This document shows positions 45,641 through 56,315 of a DNA stretch of 64,000 nt, piece by piece. The notes beneath the pieces are model-generated. The model worked only from the letters and a program-made list of their open reading frames with translations. It was not told the origin of the DNA and searched no databases. How positions within the stretch are numbered: position 1 is the first letter of the stretch; each line of letters starts with the position of its first letter. This stretch comes from Polytrichum commune (lineage: Eukaryota > Streptophyta > Polytrichopsida > Polytrichales > Polytrichaceae). The stretch spans positions 67,742,033 to 67,806,032 of the forward strand of contig OX485804.1 in the NCBI GenBank assembly GCA_950295325.1, given 5' to 3'. The position numbers and the translations under genes were made by a program.

Positions 45641-46487
45641 GGCCACTTTGGTCCCAAGAAACAATCCAGATCTCTCTGCGTGACCTGCCAGGACGGACCT
45701 GATCAATCCGGATTGGTTGTGAGGGAGTTTCCGGATTCTAACCTTATCAAGGACGTCTTCACCGGAAGAAACCAATTATTCTAGAGGGTAGACGTAAAGG
45801 GGTGGGTAAGTATTATAAAGAGGACCTAGAAATAACATCCGGAGAGGTACCCTCCGGAAAAAGGCTAAGAATGTCCCCAAAGACCAAATATCCGGAAATT
45901 AGGATTTCCGGAAATTTGGCTAAGGAAGAAGAAATAAGCAGGTACGGAGAGTTTTAGACCTCCTACACTTCACAGAATCCCTGGACGATACTAAGGTCAC
46001 CCGGAAATATCCGGATTTGGAACAAAAACCCGCCAATCCGGAACTTTTGGTGTTCGCGTGTCCCCACACTCATCACAACAAAGGATGAGTTAACTCTAAA
46101 ATTTTGGAATATAATGGTTCACACGTGCATTTGCATTGTACTCATCCTTCACACCCCTAAATAACAACCCTCCCAATATGGAGAGGGCCAAGTGACAGAG
46201 ACTCATCACATATCACATCTAAGAACAGAGCCAAGTCATGTAGAAGGAAGTAGTGCAAAAGAAGACCCTCAGTGCAGACAAGCTAAAAAACTACTACAAC
46301 AATAGCAACAACCAGAAGGAGCTTTGAAAGAAGCCTCAGAGGCAACACAACTCCCATCCCTAGGTAGAAGGTTATCTAGGATGCTTTTATAAAATCATAG
46401 TATTTTCAAATACCTACACCCTAAACCAGCAAGTAAACATGTATGTAACAACAACAATTAAATGACTCTATATAGATTAAAACATAC

Positions 46488-46597
46488 CTTTTTCTCTGGT
46501 GTCTTCAAAATTTGTCTTGCTCGTTTTCTCTTTGTTGCAGTGGAGCCAGCCAAATCAACCATGCCTTCATGTACAGACTCAAGGTCCTCATCATAGT
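46488..46597 (-). pseudogene. Upstream exon of the transposase-like gene
   Basis: Minus-strand exon of 110 bp between an acceptor TAATGCAG and a donor AAAAAG|GTATGT. It encodes DYDEDLESVHEGMVDLAG then TATKRKRARQILKTPEKK, acidic then strongly basic. Its place upstream of 41935 on the same strand, with element A1 between, suggests it belongs to the same gene. Further upstream exons were not found. Confidence 0.45.
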
Positions 46598-48239
46598 CTG
46601 CATTAGAAATGCAATGATAAGCTACAGCAGGGTAGGAGAATGGCACGACGCCCACACCAAAGTTTTGGGAAACCAGAATGTTAAATCAAAGCACTATCTC
46701 CAAGAAGATACATGATTATACAAACCCAACCCACATTAAGAACCAATGCATCCCCTAGCAATGGTTCTTACAAATTCACAACCACAAACTAAGTGTTCCG
46801 ATGGAGCTCAATCCCAATATAATCCAACTGAGAATACCCAACCTGAAGAAGTTCCAGCTGCATGTCCTAAATGTAGGCTCTTGTTAACATATCAGGATTC
46901 CAGTTGACAATTGGAATAATTGCTCTCTTTCAACAAAGAGGAAGTAGTTAACAAAGGTTGGGATCTAGTAGTGAGCTTAGAATATGTGCAATTTAATAGA
47001 TTTTTGACTCAAGGTTTAGCTTAAAAATTGTTGATCTATCATATAGCAGTGTATGTATGAGTACTAAATGGATTTGAAAGGTTGGCAAGAGGTTTAGTCT
47101 TAAGGTTCTGAGGTTGTTTGAGATTTGTTTAACCTCTTGTGGTCTTGGTGTAAGACACCAAATGATGAACAAACAACAACATCATGGCTCTGCTTTAAGT
47201 CAATCAAGATCCTAGGGATTCAAAATCCAACTGTTTACATGTTGACGTCTTCCGGATGTGCTTTTGCTTATTTGAGGTATGATCTATAGATTCCTCTAGA
47301 CTGATTAGTAATTCTCCTGAAGTCTGCAAACTCAACTGGTTCATCTGTAACTAATTGACAATCTCCCCATACAATAGTTTGAACCCTAAACCCTAACTCA
47401 TTCTATGCAAGGTAGCTTGGCTAACTACCCAACAAGAATCGAAAGGTTGGATTTAGTAAAACCCCAGCAGGTGCTTACATCTTACTTGCATTAATCCCTC
47501 AACAAAGTTTGCCCTCAACACACATTCAATAACCCTAAACACACCACCCAACACCTAACACACTACATCCATTTACTGCCTACCCCCAAACCCCACCCTC
47601 ATTAGAAACCAATACATCCCTTAGCAATTGTTCTAACAAGTTGCAACCACAAACTAGGGCTACATAAATTCAAGGACCAACAATTGGTTGCATCATACTT
47701 GAATATACCCCTTAACATGAAACCTCAACACACATTTACCAACCATAAACACACCATCCAACACCCTACAACCTACATCTAACACAAATGTATTGCATAC
47801 AAACCCCCACCCAAAAATTGATGATTAGCAGGGAAACTTAGTAATGTGAGCGTAGAGCAGAGAGCGGAGAGCGGAGAGCAGAAAATTTTGACTTTGTTGG
47901 ATAATTTTAGGACAAGCAGTGCCTATTTCCGTGGAATTTATAGATAGAGTGAATTCAATTTGTTGGAAAGGCACCCCATTCCCGTGGAGATTATAACGCA
48001 TCTTAGTTCGAGAAACAAGTAGAACCTAAAGGCGTGGAAGAATGTATTTGTTATCAAAGATCTTATAGTTTAGGTTTCAAATGGTTTCATATTAAATTAG
48101 GGATGACGTCATCAATTGAAATCGAACAACAACATAAGAATCCACCTTTGGGAGGTAGGCCTAACACAAAATCAGAAGACCCTGCCATTCTGAATATTCA
48201 CAACCGTTGATTTATTTTGTTTTTATCATGTGTGAAGAC
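46598..48239. other. Intergenic or intronic, with a shared repeat at 47840-47940
   Basis: No coding exon recognised. 47840-47940 on the minus strand matches 2180-2345: CCACGGAAATAGG, then CTCCGCTCT repeats, then CTACGCTCAC. It could be the promoter of the transposase-like gene family. Confidence 0.35.
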
Positions 48240-48432
48240 TCGCATGAATAGAAATCCATTGAAATAGCATTTGATTGAGGGCCTGGTCACATATGGCTTC
48301 ACACTACACTTGAAAATCCGTGACCACACTACATAATTTTGGAAGTGTCTTGGGACAACCTTTGGACACCTTCTCGTGGGCTCTCACAATTCATGGTCAC
48401 GGCTCTTGGCTCGTGTGTGAAGTAGCCCTTAA
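48240..48432 (-). repeat. Dispersed repeat, inverted copy of 11218-11420
   Basis: See the partner at 11218. Shared blocks in order: GAGGGCCT(G/A)GTCACATATG, TCACACTACACTTGA, GGAAGTGTCTT, TTTGGACAC, GGGCTCTCAC and GGCTCGTGT.TGAAGT.GCCCT. Some internal inverted similarity suggests a MITE. Confidence 0.55.
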
Positions 48433-48649
48433 ATGTACTTAAGTGTTCTTAAATGATTTCGTCCAAAGTGATACATTGCCCCAAGTAGCTAGGGTACTCT
48501 TTCCAAGTATTCTTAGACCTTCAGATGAAGGAGCAGAACGTTTTACAAAATATTTGATTGGCCGAGAAAATGTAGGTGAAGTTAGGTGTCAAACTCAAGA
48601 GTTACAAAAATGTGTATCCAGTTCAAAAATGAGAATCTAGATAAATGTG

Positions 48650-49025
48650 CCCTAAATGAGAATTTGGCCTACCCATCTAGTCTCACTTCCGAAGTGAGAG
48701 CCCTCCAAAAAACACAAATATTCAACATATGAATCAAAGTTGAGAACCTGGTTCACACATCTAGTCTCTCGGAAGTGAGAGCATCCAAAAAACACATACA
48801 TTCATAATATGAATCAAAGTAGAGAATGTGGCATACCCATCTAGGCTCTCGGAAGTGAGAGCATCCAAAAAAACACAAACATTCTTAATATGAATCAAAG
48901 TTGAGAATCTGGCCTACGCATCTAGTCTCACTTCCGAAGTGAGAGCATCCAAAAAAACAAAAAGATGAATCATATGAATCAAAGTTGAGAATGTGGTTCA
49001 CACATATAGTCTCTCGGAACCGACA
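48650..49025 (+). repeat. Tandem repeat of about 90 bp with palindromic heads
   Basis: Four to five units, each with a CTCTCGGAAGTGAGAG- or CTCACTTCCGAAGTGAG-type palindrome, then CATCCAAAAAACACA, CATATGAATCAAAGTTGAGAA and a CACATCTAGTCT tail. The last unit ends in CTCTCGGAACCGACAGGGTC, close to the palindrome of the large satellite further right. It lies just downstream of the family P pseudogene on the minus strand. Confidence 0.8.
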
Positions 49026-49398
49026 GGGTCCCTACATTGCCCAACACCTTAACTTGAGAAAATTCAACCTAACCAAAAAAAATACAACCCCATCCACCCG
49101 AACCTATCTTAAATCTCGTCCTTGATTCCTACACTAAGACCCACTCGGTTCAGAGAGGATCAAATTCCAGCCAAACAACAAAGTAGTTGAACCTATCAAC
49201 CAACTAGTTGAACATATGTACAAAATTAATACAAGCTTTCAACCTTCAAGAGCAATTGAAAACAAACAACAACATAAGATGAAGAAGAATTTGAATGTGG
49301 TTTGCAAAAGGCACATGGAAATTCAACAAATGAGCTTATAAAAAATTCAAACATAAACAATACATAGGAGATGGAGGTTCCAAACGCACGAGGCGTAG

Positions 49399-51811
49399 TC
49401 AAGAACTTGGACTACCATATCTATCACTATCCTCGCCCTGCTCGGCCTTTATGTCTAGGAAATCCAAAACTAGTTTGTTGAAAGGGTGGGTGCGACTAGG
49501 AGGTGGAGACGATGCTTCCGCTAAAAGATGGGCAAGGTCAGCAGCATACGAAGAGAGCTCAAACATCGTCGAAGGGGTTGCAAACATGTCCGCATTAAGG
49601 ACATGAATCGGACTCTCAATATGAACTTTGAAAATATAGAACGAGAAAACAAAAAAAATAGCACATACCAAAAATCCGGAATCGAGAAGATAGAAATGCA
49701 AGCAAGCAAGTAAGAAGCCAAGAATGAACTTACGTATACAACAAATCGAAATTGCGCTTCGCCATCTTCCGGGGAGGAAGAGCAAAAAATGATCCTCGTT
49801 GTGGGGCAGCATGCTGAAAAATGTGTTCTTATTTAGTCTCACGCATGGGGAGGAGGATGGACTTGAAGATATCGATATCCAACTCAAGCGCCACAATATG
49901 GCGTTAAATGGATCAATATGCAATGATGAAACCTCCTAGGAGAACGAAATACGAGAATGTGAGCATAAGGAAATGAATGGAAAATGGAACAAGTAAAAAA
50001 AAAAGCAAAACAATAAGGAACAAAGTCATGAGAAACAAAAAGAAGAAAAACCAATCAATGTCACATTGCCAATTCATGATAATGTCGTCCTTGTCCGTGA
50101 GGGCGGAGAAAATGATGGAGAAGAACTCGGGGTACTTTTCACGAGCACCTCTCCAAGGCACTTCATCTTCCCTTAGCGATTGGTTTGTCGAATCGGCGAA
50201 GCTATTGAGCCAACCATCTCTCTTGAGATTGTAACCCATGTCTTCGAAGTCCGAGGTCCGGACATTCAAAACATAATAATTATACATGACCACCTTGATG
50301 AAGAACTTGCGAGTCTGCAAAAAATGAGAAGGATAGAATTAGGAATACAAAAATACAAGGGGAAAAAAAATAAGAATACAAAAGAATAAGGCAAAAAATG
50401 AAATACCGACTCGGATGGATTAGTAGGCGATTGGAGGTCGAGGTCATTCATGCCAAACTAGTATTCGGCAACATAGAAGTCCTCTATATGTGCCCAGTTA
50501 TGTAATGATCTAGACACATCAGGATCAGCGGCGTGTGCAAAGACAAAAACACCGTCATCATGAAGGTTGGCGTTAACAAAGGCAAACAAAACCTCAAAGT
50601 AAGTCGAAGAACGCTTGTTCCATTGAGGAACATCGGACGATGATGACAAGATGCCCAACACACAAAGGTTCTCTGGCACATCTGCGAAGAGTAGATCAAG
50701 TCTTGTGTGCACCTTAGGCTTGCTATTAGGACGAGTACGACCCGCTCTAACCTGCAAATAAAAAATCCAAAGAAAAGTATAAGAAAACAATTGTTGAATT
50801 AAAATGAATGAACGGGAAAACAATAGAATGTCGTACAAACCTTAGTAAGGAATTCTCGGATGCGGCGGTAAGCTGGAGGGGGAACCTTGGACCGCATGAG
50901 ATCCTCTATGAGCTCCCCATGTCGATATTCTTAATCAAAGAGAGAGAAGACGACTTCTCCAATGAAGTTGCGGAGGTATCCGGAGCGAAGACCTTCCTTT
51001 TGCGTGGCACGGAGAGAATGGTGACACCGCTATGGAAAAGAACTGGAACATGGTCCCGAGAAGGGGTAGAAGAAGTTGTCGTTGGACTTCTGACAACTGT
51101 GGTAGCTGGAGTGCGCTGAATGGAGGCCTTGGTGAAAAACCGAGTGGACACTTGACTAGAGGCCACCCTCTTACCTTTGCCCTTGGCCTTCACCGGTGCA
51201 ACCTCTTTGTCATTGGTGGGAGGAGCCGGATTCTCATCTTCTTCCGGCTCTTCCTCCCTCCAATTCAATTACCTCAGGGGCAGAGGAAGCGAGGTTGTTG
51301 TAGAGGGGTTCTTCCACGTCAAGAACAAATCCACGAGAACAATCTAAGTACCAATCACCAGCGACCAAATGCACGCATGGAAATTTTGCAAGTTGCATGG
51401 GCGTGTACACACAAAGATTTGAGTTGTCATCGATCCACTCGTCAAGCAAAGATGGCAAGGACGAAGAAGGAAGAGCATTCTTTATGACAAGCTCACGGTG
51501 AATGTACCTACAAAGTGAAGAAAATTAGAACAAAGAAATGGAGTGAAAAGAAACGAAGATATGAAGGACAAAAGAAAAAAAAAAATGATTAGGTACCGGT
51601 AAGCAACGCGCTTGATAGCTAAGGGGCCTTCCTCGAACTTCACAAGATCGAGCCCTTTGGTGAACTTTAAGACACCCTTGTCCCACAAAATGGGCCTCCA
51701 ATGCTCGACAAAATGAGCAGGTTGGAAAAGATCTTCCATAGAAACCCAGTCAATGTCGATGGAGCATTCATTTTCAAATGAGGCGATTTCACCATCAACC
51801 CCTTTCTCCAA
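49399..51811 (-). pseudogene. Family P pseudogene, C-terminal part, DNA methyltransferase-like
   Basis: Minus-strand exons inferred: 51811-51597, 51507-50841, 50751-50407, 50314 to about 50055, 49935-49734, and a last one ending at 49399. The third exon has LDLLFADVPENLCVLGI, then VNANLHDDGVFVFAHAADPD, where A-D-x-P resembles the DPP(Y/W) motif of amino-methyltransferases. Exons 4 and 5 read KYPEFFSIIFSALTDKDDII, MNWQCDI, then GGFIIAY, then RHIVALELDIDIF. This resembles the motif I region and the G-R-h-x-x-h-E-x-D block of N4/N6 DNA methylases. Decay is clear: two frameshifts in exon 2, a stop at 50458 where Trp is expected, stops between GGFIIAY and RHIVALE, and a lost donor after exon 4. 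Its first exon joins the family of 6982-9830. The methylase assignment is by motif only. Confidence 0.5.
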
Positions 51812-51837
51812 CTAAGATAACACAAACATAAAGGTAG

Positions 51838-52517
51838 TTTGAGAGGGTTGGATTCTAGTGCATACACAAAGAATTTCAACATATGAATCTAGCTAGTCCA
51901 CATACATACACATACACATTCTAGTCAAAATCTGGTCCAAAATACCGCAAGGAAGACCCTCTCGGTTCCAAGAGGGTCGGATTCTAGTGCATTCCAAAAA
52001 AAATTCAACATATGAACCTAGCTAGTGCACATACATACACATTGAAAAGGCACCTCATTCTAGTCAAAATCTGGTCCAAAATACCACAAGCAAGACCCTC
52101 TCGGTTCCGAGACGATCGGATTCTAGTGCATACACTAAGAATCTCAACATATGAATATAGCTAGACCACATACATACGCATACACAAGGAACCTCATTGA
52201 AGTCAAAATTTGGTCCAAACTACCGCACCCTAGACCCTCTTGGTGCCGAGAGGGTCGGATTCTAGTGCATTCCAAAAAAAAATTCAAATATGAACTTAGG
52301 TAGTCCACATACATACACATACACAAAGTACCTCCTTCTTGTCAAAATCTGGTCCAAACAATCACACCCTAGACCCTCTCGGTTCTGAGAGGGTCGGACA
52401 CTAGTGCATTTCAAAAGAATTTCAACATATGAACCTACCTAGTCCACATACATACACATCCATATTACAACCCATTATTGTCAAAATCTGGTCCAAACAA
52501 CCGCCACCTAGACCCTC
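51838..52517 (+). repeat. Satellite array, left block, about five units
   Basis: Units of about 140 bp, each with a CTCTCGGTTCCGAGAG-type palindrome, CTAGTGCATTCCAAAA, TTTCAACATATGAA, AGTCCACATACATACACATA and GTCAAAATCTGGTCCAAA. The block starts inside an intron of the family P pseudogene and is cut at 52517 by an LTR insertion with a CCCTC duplication. It is the same array as 56316-62285. Confidence 0.9.
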
Positions 52518-52795
52518 TATCAGCCACAAACCCCCACCCTTAAGCGTCGTAGTCCAAGTGGAAGTATGTGACTCACACTCTTCTCCTAAGGCCTTGTGAT
52601 CTTTTGAGATTGCTCCAACTCCCAATGTTAATTCACCCACACAGGTTTTATTCCATTGTCAGAGGTACAAGCATGTTGAAATGCCTTTCACAAATTTTTC
52701 CTCATGCCACATCATTACTCATTGGTGCCTCCCACAACACTTAGACCCAAGACTACGGGGGTGGGGAACCACCAGTTGTGGCTAAATCCCTTCAA

Positions 52796-53317
52796 TGCAA
52801 TCCCCCAGGTACGCAACTCCCATATTATACGCAGGGGGCATCGTACTTAAAACGGCTTAGAGGACGGCTTTTGTAAAAATTATATCAAATTATATCAAAT
52901 TAAAATGATCAAAAAGTTGGGTGAAGACCAAATTAAATAAAATGAGATGAAAAAAAAGTTGGGTTGCATATTTATTAAGCCTCCCATTAAAATTATAAGC
53001 CACGAATAGTTGCCTCCCATTAAAATTATAATTCATTCACAATGTTAAAATTTTATTAAAAAATCCAAAAATTTGGGTAGTTTGACCTATGGTACCTGTA
53101 TTAAAAAAATCATATAATTAGATTTTTAATGCAATTATATGCTTCAAAATATATTCATTTCCTATATATAATTACATTTTTGGATTCTTTGTTAGAAGGG
53201 CTACAAGGGTTTCCTACATTAAAACAAATTGTATCACTCAATATTGGACTAAAACGCATTATAAGTGATTATAATCAGGACCATATAATACGGGAGTTGC
53301 GTACCCGGGTGCAATCC
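52796..53317. mobile_element. MITE with 8-bp target duplication
   Basis: The element is 52804-53309 (506 bp) with inverted ends of about 28 bp: CCCAGGTACGCAACTCCC on the left and the complement of CCCGGGTACGCAACTCCC on the right, continuing as ATATTATACG/GTATTATATG. It is flanked by TGCAATCC at 52796-52803 and 53310-53317. hAT-like by duplication length; the duplication could also be read as 9 bp. The interior is AT-rich, without genes. Confidence 0.85.
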
Positions 53318-54102
53318 CTAACTAACCATTCACACCTCCTTTCTACTTATAAGTAAACCAACAACTGCCTAAGTATGTAGTCTACCCTACAAACCCACCC
53401 AGCTGGTCTCAAAAGCCAACCATCAAATCTACGATGTCCGGTTGTTGGAGTGTGCCTGTCATCTCCCGTCGTTACCCGTCACTGCCCTTCACTAGTTGGC
53501 CGGTACCTCGGAGATACAATTCGGCACTCCCGGCTCCGCCCTCTTCCCTGCCAGTGAGCTTCTGCAGACTAACCACCTCTCTTCTCCCCTTCAGAGATCG
53601 AGCGCTTCAACCATTTGTGCATCAGTGCTCCTCGCATTTCGAACCCAATGTCAGCGGACCAGATTTGAATTCGGCATCCTAAACACCTTTCCCACATTCA
53701 AAAGACACTGTGCTCCGCTGAGCAGTGGCTCATGTCGAGATCAATTCTGAGTTCCAATGAGTTCCCTTCATCTGATGGCCTCTCATGCTTGTAATCTCTT
53801 CTGGTTCGGACCACTCAGTTCCTCCGAGGTTGCCCAGGTAGCTCCCAGCCTCCCCCATCTGAGGGGGCCGCTTCTTAGCGCTCACCGAAATTCTTCCCGA
53901 ATGGTCCTCCCTTGGCATTCAGCTCAAATGCGGCACCCACCTCCAATCTGGGAGGGCCCCAGGACATCGCCATCTGCTCACCTAGCCTCATGTGAGGCCA
54001 AACCCACCACCCTTAAGCGTCCTAGTCCGGGTGATGATGTTGAGAATCACATGTATTGTTTGTATCGGAAGGATGATCTCTTTGCACCCAAAGGCGTTCA
54101 TA

Positions 54103-54327
54103 TCATTTTGAATCACTTTGTTTATTAGTGGTAGCCTCTTGGCTTTGGGCCGCGTTGGCCTTCTCAAGGGTCCAACCGGCGGCCTTGGCAACACAAGCTC
54201 TCAAGGATATCCCCCTTTGGCCTTTGATTATTCTCTTCGTTACTTGACCATTGCTAGAGTCTTCCGCTTTCTCCATCGGCCTAACCTCTTTTGTTTCGCC
54301 AATGTGGATGTCCTCCGCTTTCTCCAT
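54103..54327 (-). CDS. LTR-encoded micro-ORF, 74 aa, copy B3
   Basis: ATG at 54327, stop at 54103. The N-terminal part is duplicated (MEKAEDIHIGETKEVRP followed by MEKAEDSSNGQVTKR), then the core RGISLRACVAKA and GWTLEKAN shared with B1 and B2. It is longer than the others because of that internal duplication, but the frame is intact. Confidence 0.55.
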   Translation of the reverse strand: MEKAEDIHIGETKEVRPMEKAEDSSNGQVTKRIIKGQRGISLRACVAKAAGWTLEKANAAQSQEATTNKQSDSK

Positions 54328-54609
54328 TTTTTTTTATAAGTGATCGATTTTCTACCAAAAAGGATGTAAGTGTTGAAAAACACTCCCTTAATGGTTAAAC
54401 ACGCTCCCACACAATTGCCTTGCAGCCACCCTTAATTCTAACTATACTAAAAGTCCTAACTACTTTCCCATGGCTAATTAAGGTTTTAGGGAATCTAATG
54501 TGATAGATGCTAGAATATGTTTGTGCCTTATTGATTAGTTCCAACTTCGAGTAGCCTCTTAGCTTAATTAAATGTAAATGGTTTACCCAACCAGGTAACC
54601 TTTTAATTT

Positions 54610-55110
54610 AACTAGCCTACAACTTCGGCACTCCAGGGGCCTTAAGCCAGACTTCAGTGCTTCAAGGGCTTAGCCCCGCCTCGGCGCTCCAGGGGCCTTA
54701 AGCTAGACTTCGGTGTTGCAAGGGCTTAGCCCAGCCTCGGCGCTCCAGGGCCTTAAGCTAGACTTCGGTGCTGCAAGGGCTTAGCCCAGTCTCGGTGCTC
54801 CAGGGCCTTAAGCTAGACTTCGGTGCTGCAAGGGCTTAGCCCAGTCTCGGTGATCCAGGGGCCTTAAGCCAGACTTCGGTGCTGCAAGGGCTTAGCCCAG
54901 TCTCGGTGATCTAGGGGCCTTAAGCCAGACTTCGGTGTTGCAAGGGCTTAGCCCAGCCTCGGCGCTCCAGGGCCTTAAGCCAGACTTCGGTGCTGCAAGG
55001 GCTTAGCCCAGCCTTGGCGCTCCAGGGCCTTAAGCCAGACTTCGGTGCTGCAAGGGCTTAGCCCAGCCTTGGTGATCCAGGGGCCTTAGCCCAGACCTCA
55101 GTAACCCAGA
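54610..55110 (-). repeat. Minisatellite in LTR B3, 55-bp unit, about nine copies
   Basis: CTTAAG recurs at 54641, 54697, 54752, 54807 and 54863 and on to about 55090. Units contain AGACTTCGGTGCTGCAAGGG, CTTAGCCCAG and TCGGCGCTCCAGGG. It is at the same relative position in the LTR as the 40-bp array of B1 and the 43-bp array of B2. Confidence 0.88.
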
Positions 55111-56315
55111 AACTTAATCAAGCCGAACTAAAATTTACCACAATCCACCTAATCACCTAATTAGTCAAAGGCCCACATGCGAGCCTTTCAACTACACACT
55201 AAATGTAATCCTCTCAAGATGCTTAATCGGACAATGGATAACTCTTTTATTCTTTGACTAATAAACTAACTAATTAACTAACAACATTAACTAATCTACA
55301 CACGTGGTTCCAAGCTCTAAGAGCTCACCTCCTTGAGAGGATGAGAGAGAGAGCTTAACTCCTTCACTTCACTAAAAACTAATCAACCCACACACGTGGC
55401 TCAAGCTCTTAAGAGCTCGCTCTCTTGAGAGCACTTGATAGAGAGAGAGGTAAATGAGAGAAAAAACACCTTAAGTAGCAAAGAGGGAGAGAGAGAGAGG
55501 GAGAGAGAGGTGAGGATAGGGTGAGAGGATTAGCACCTCCAATCACAATCCTTTAACCTTCTCCTCCAAAGTAGGGACTAATCCCCATCCACCAAGCTTC
55601 CTTCTTCCTAAACTAACAAGGTAGATCCAAAAGTGGGCATTTAACCCGCGGAGCTCACCTTGATTCACCTTACCCCCTACTCACATTATCAAGGCATACT
55701 CTTATTGAAATCAAACCTTGAAATAATCACACAACACCACCTAATGCCTAAAGTTAAATCCACACCACTCTTCACTCTTTTTATGTTTTGTGAATAATCA
55801 TAACACATCAAAGTCAAACTAAAATTGGTTTCGAAGAGTTAATCACCACATGTGGGCACCATTTTGGGCTCACACCTCAGTGTATTCAATCAGCCTCACA
55901 TTCCTTCGCCCGAGCTCCTCTCTCTCCACCAGACCTGTTTTTCGCCCAACACACCGAGAGCTCTCCTTGCTCGCCCGCAGCCAACATTCGCCAGCCTATG
56001 GATTCGTCCAGTTCCAGGAATTTCTAGGGGGAATAGTGAAACTCCCCTTAATTGGACACCTTCAATCTTAACTTGAACAATTCAGTCCCAACTCCTACAT
56101 AAGGCTCACATAATTAACCCCCTTCCCGGCTCACTAATTAATTTCTACCCTCACTTTCTACCACTAAAACCCATACACTAACATAACGTTTAAAACCAAA
56201 TTCGAAATCAACTCCCACTCTTTTTATACTTTTTAAATATTGATAGAAATCAAACCTTCCTTTTAACTGAGTTCTAAAGGTTAAGAACAGATCTGGGCAC
56301 CATATTGGGCTCACA

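Larger units (their letters stand above)
41936..46073 (+). mobile_element. Family A element, complete copy (A1), 4.1 kb
   Basis: The element is 41941-46068 (4128 bp), from TGTGGGAGTCCAAAT to GTGTCCCCACA, with a perfect 5-bp target duplication CTCAT at 41936-41940 and 46069-46073. TG...CA ends and a 5-bp duplication are the mark of LTR retrotransposon integration, yet no long direct repeat is visible at the two ends. It may be a solo LTR of 4.1 kb carrying a gene, or a non-autonomous element. It holds a TATA-like box, a 690-codon ORF, two AATAAA signals and a tandem repeat. It landed in the minus-strand transposase-like gene. Confidence 0.88.
53991..55874 (-). mobile_element. Solo LTR, family B (copy B3), nested
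   Basis: 1884 bp on the minus strand, from the complement of GGGCTCACA (ending at 55874) to TGTGAGGCCAAACC (starting at 53991). A perfect 5-bp duplication CCTCA lies at 53986-53990 and 55875-55879. It is inserted in the older outer LTR. It aligns with B1 and B2 at both ends, in the promoter region (complement of CTTAAGTAGCAAAGAGGG near 55470-55490) and in the micro-ORF. Confidence 0.92.

Noticed and set aside
53434-54128. ORFs of 82-123 codons on the plus strand
   Set aside because: They lie antisense in the outer LTR and run into the solo LTR B3; no domain seen.
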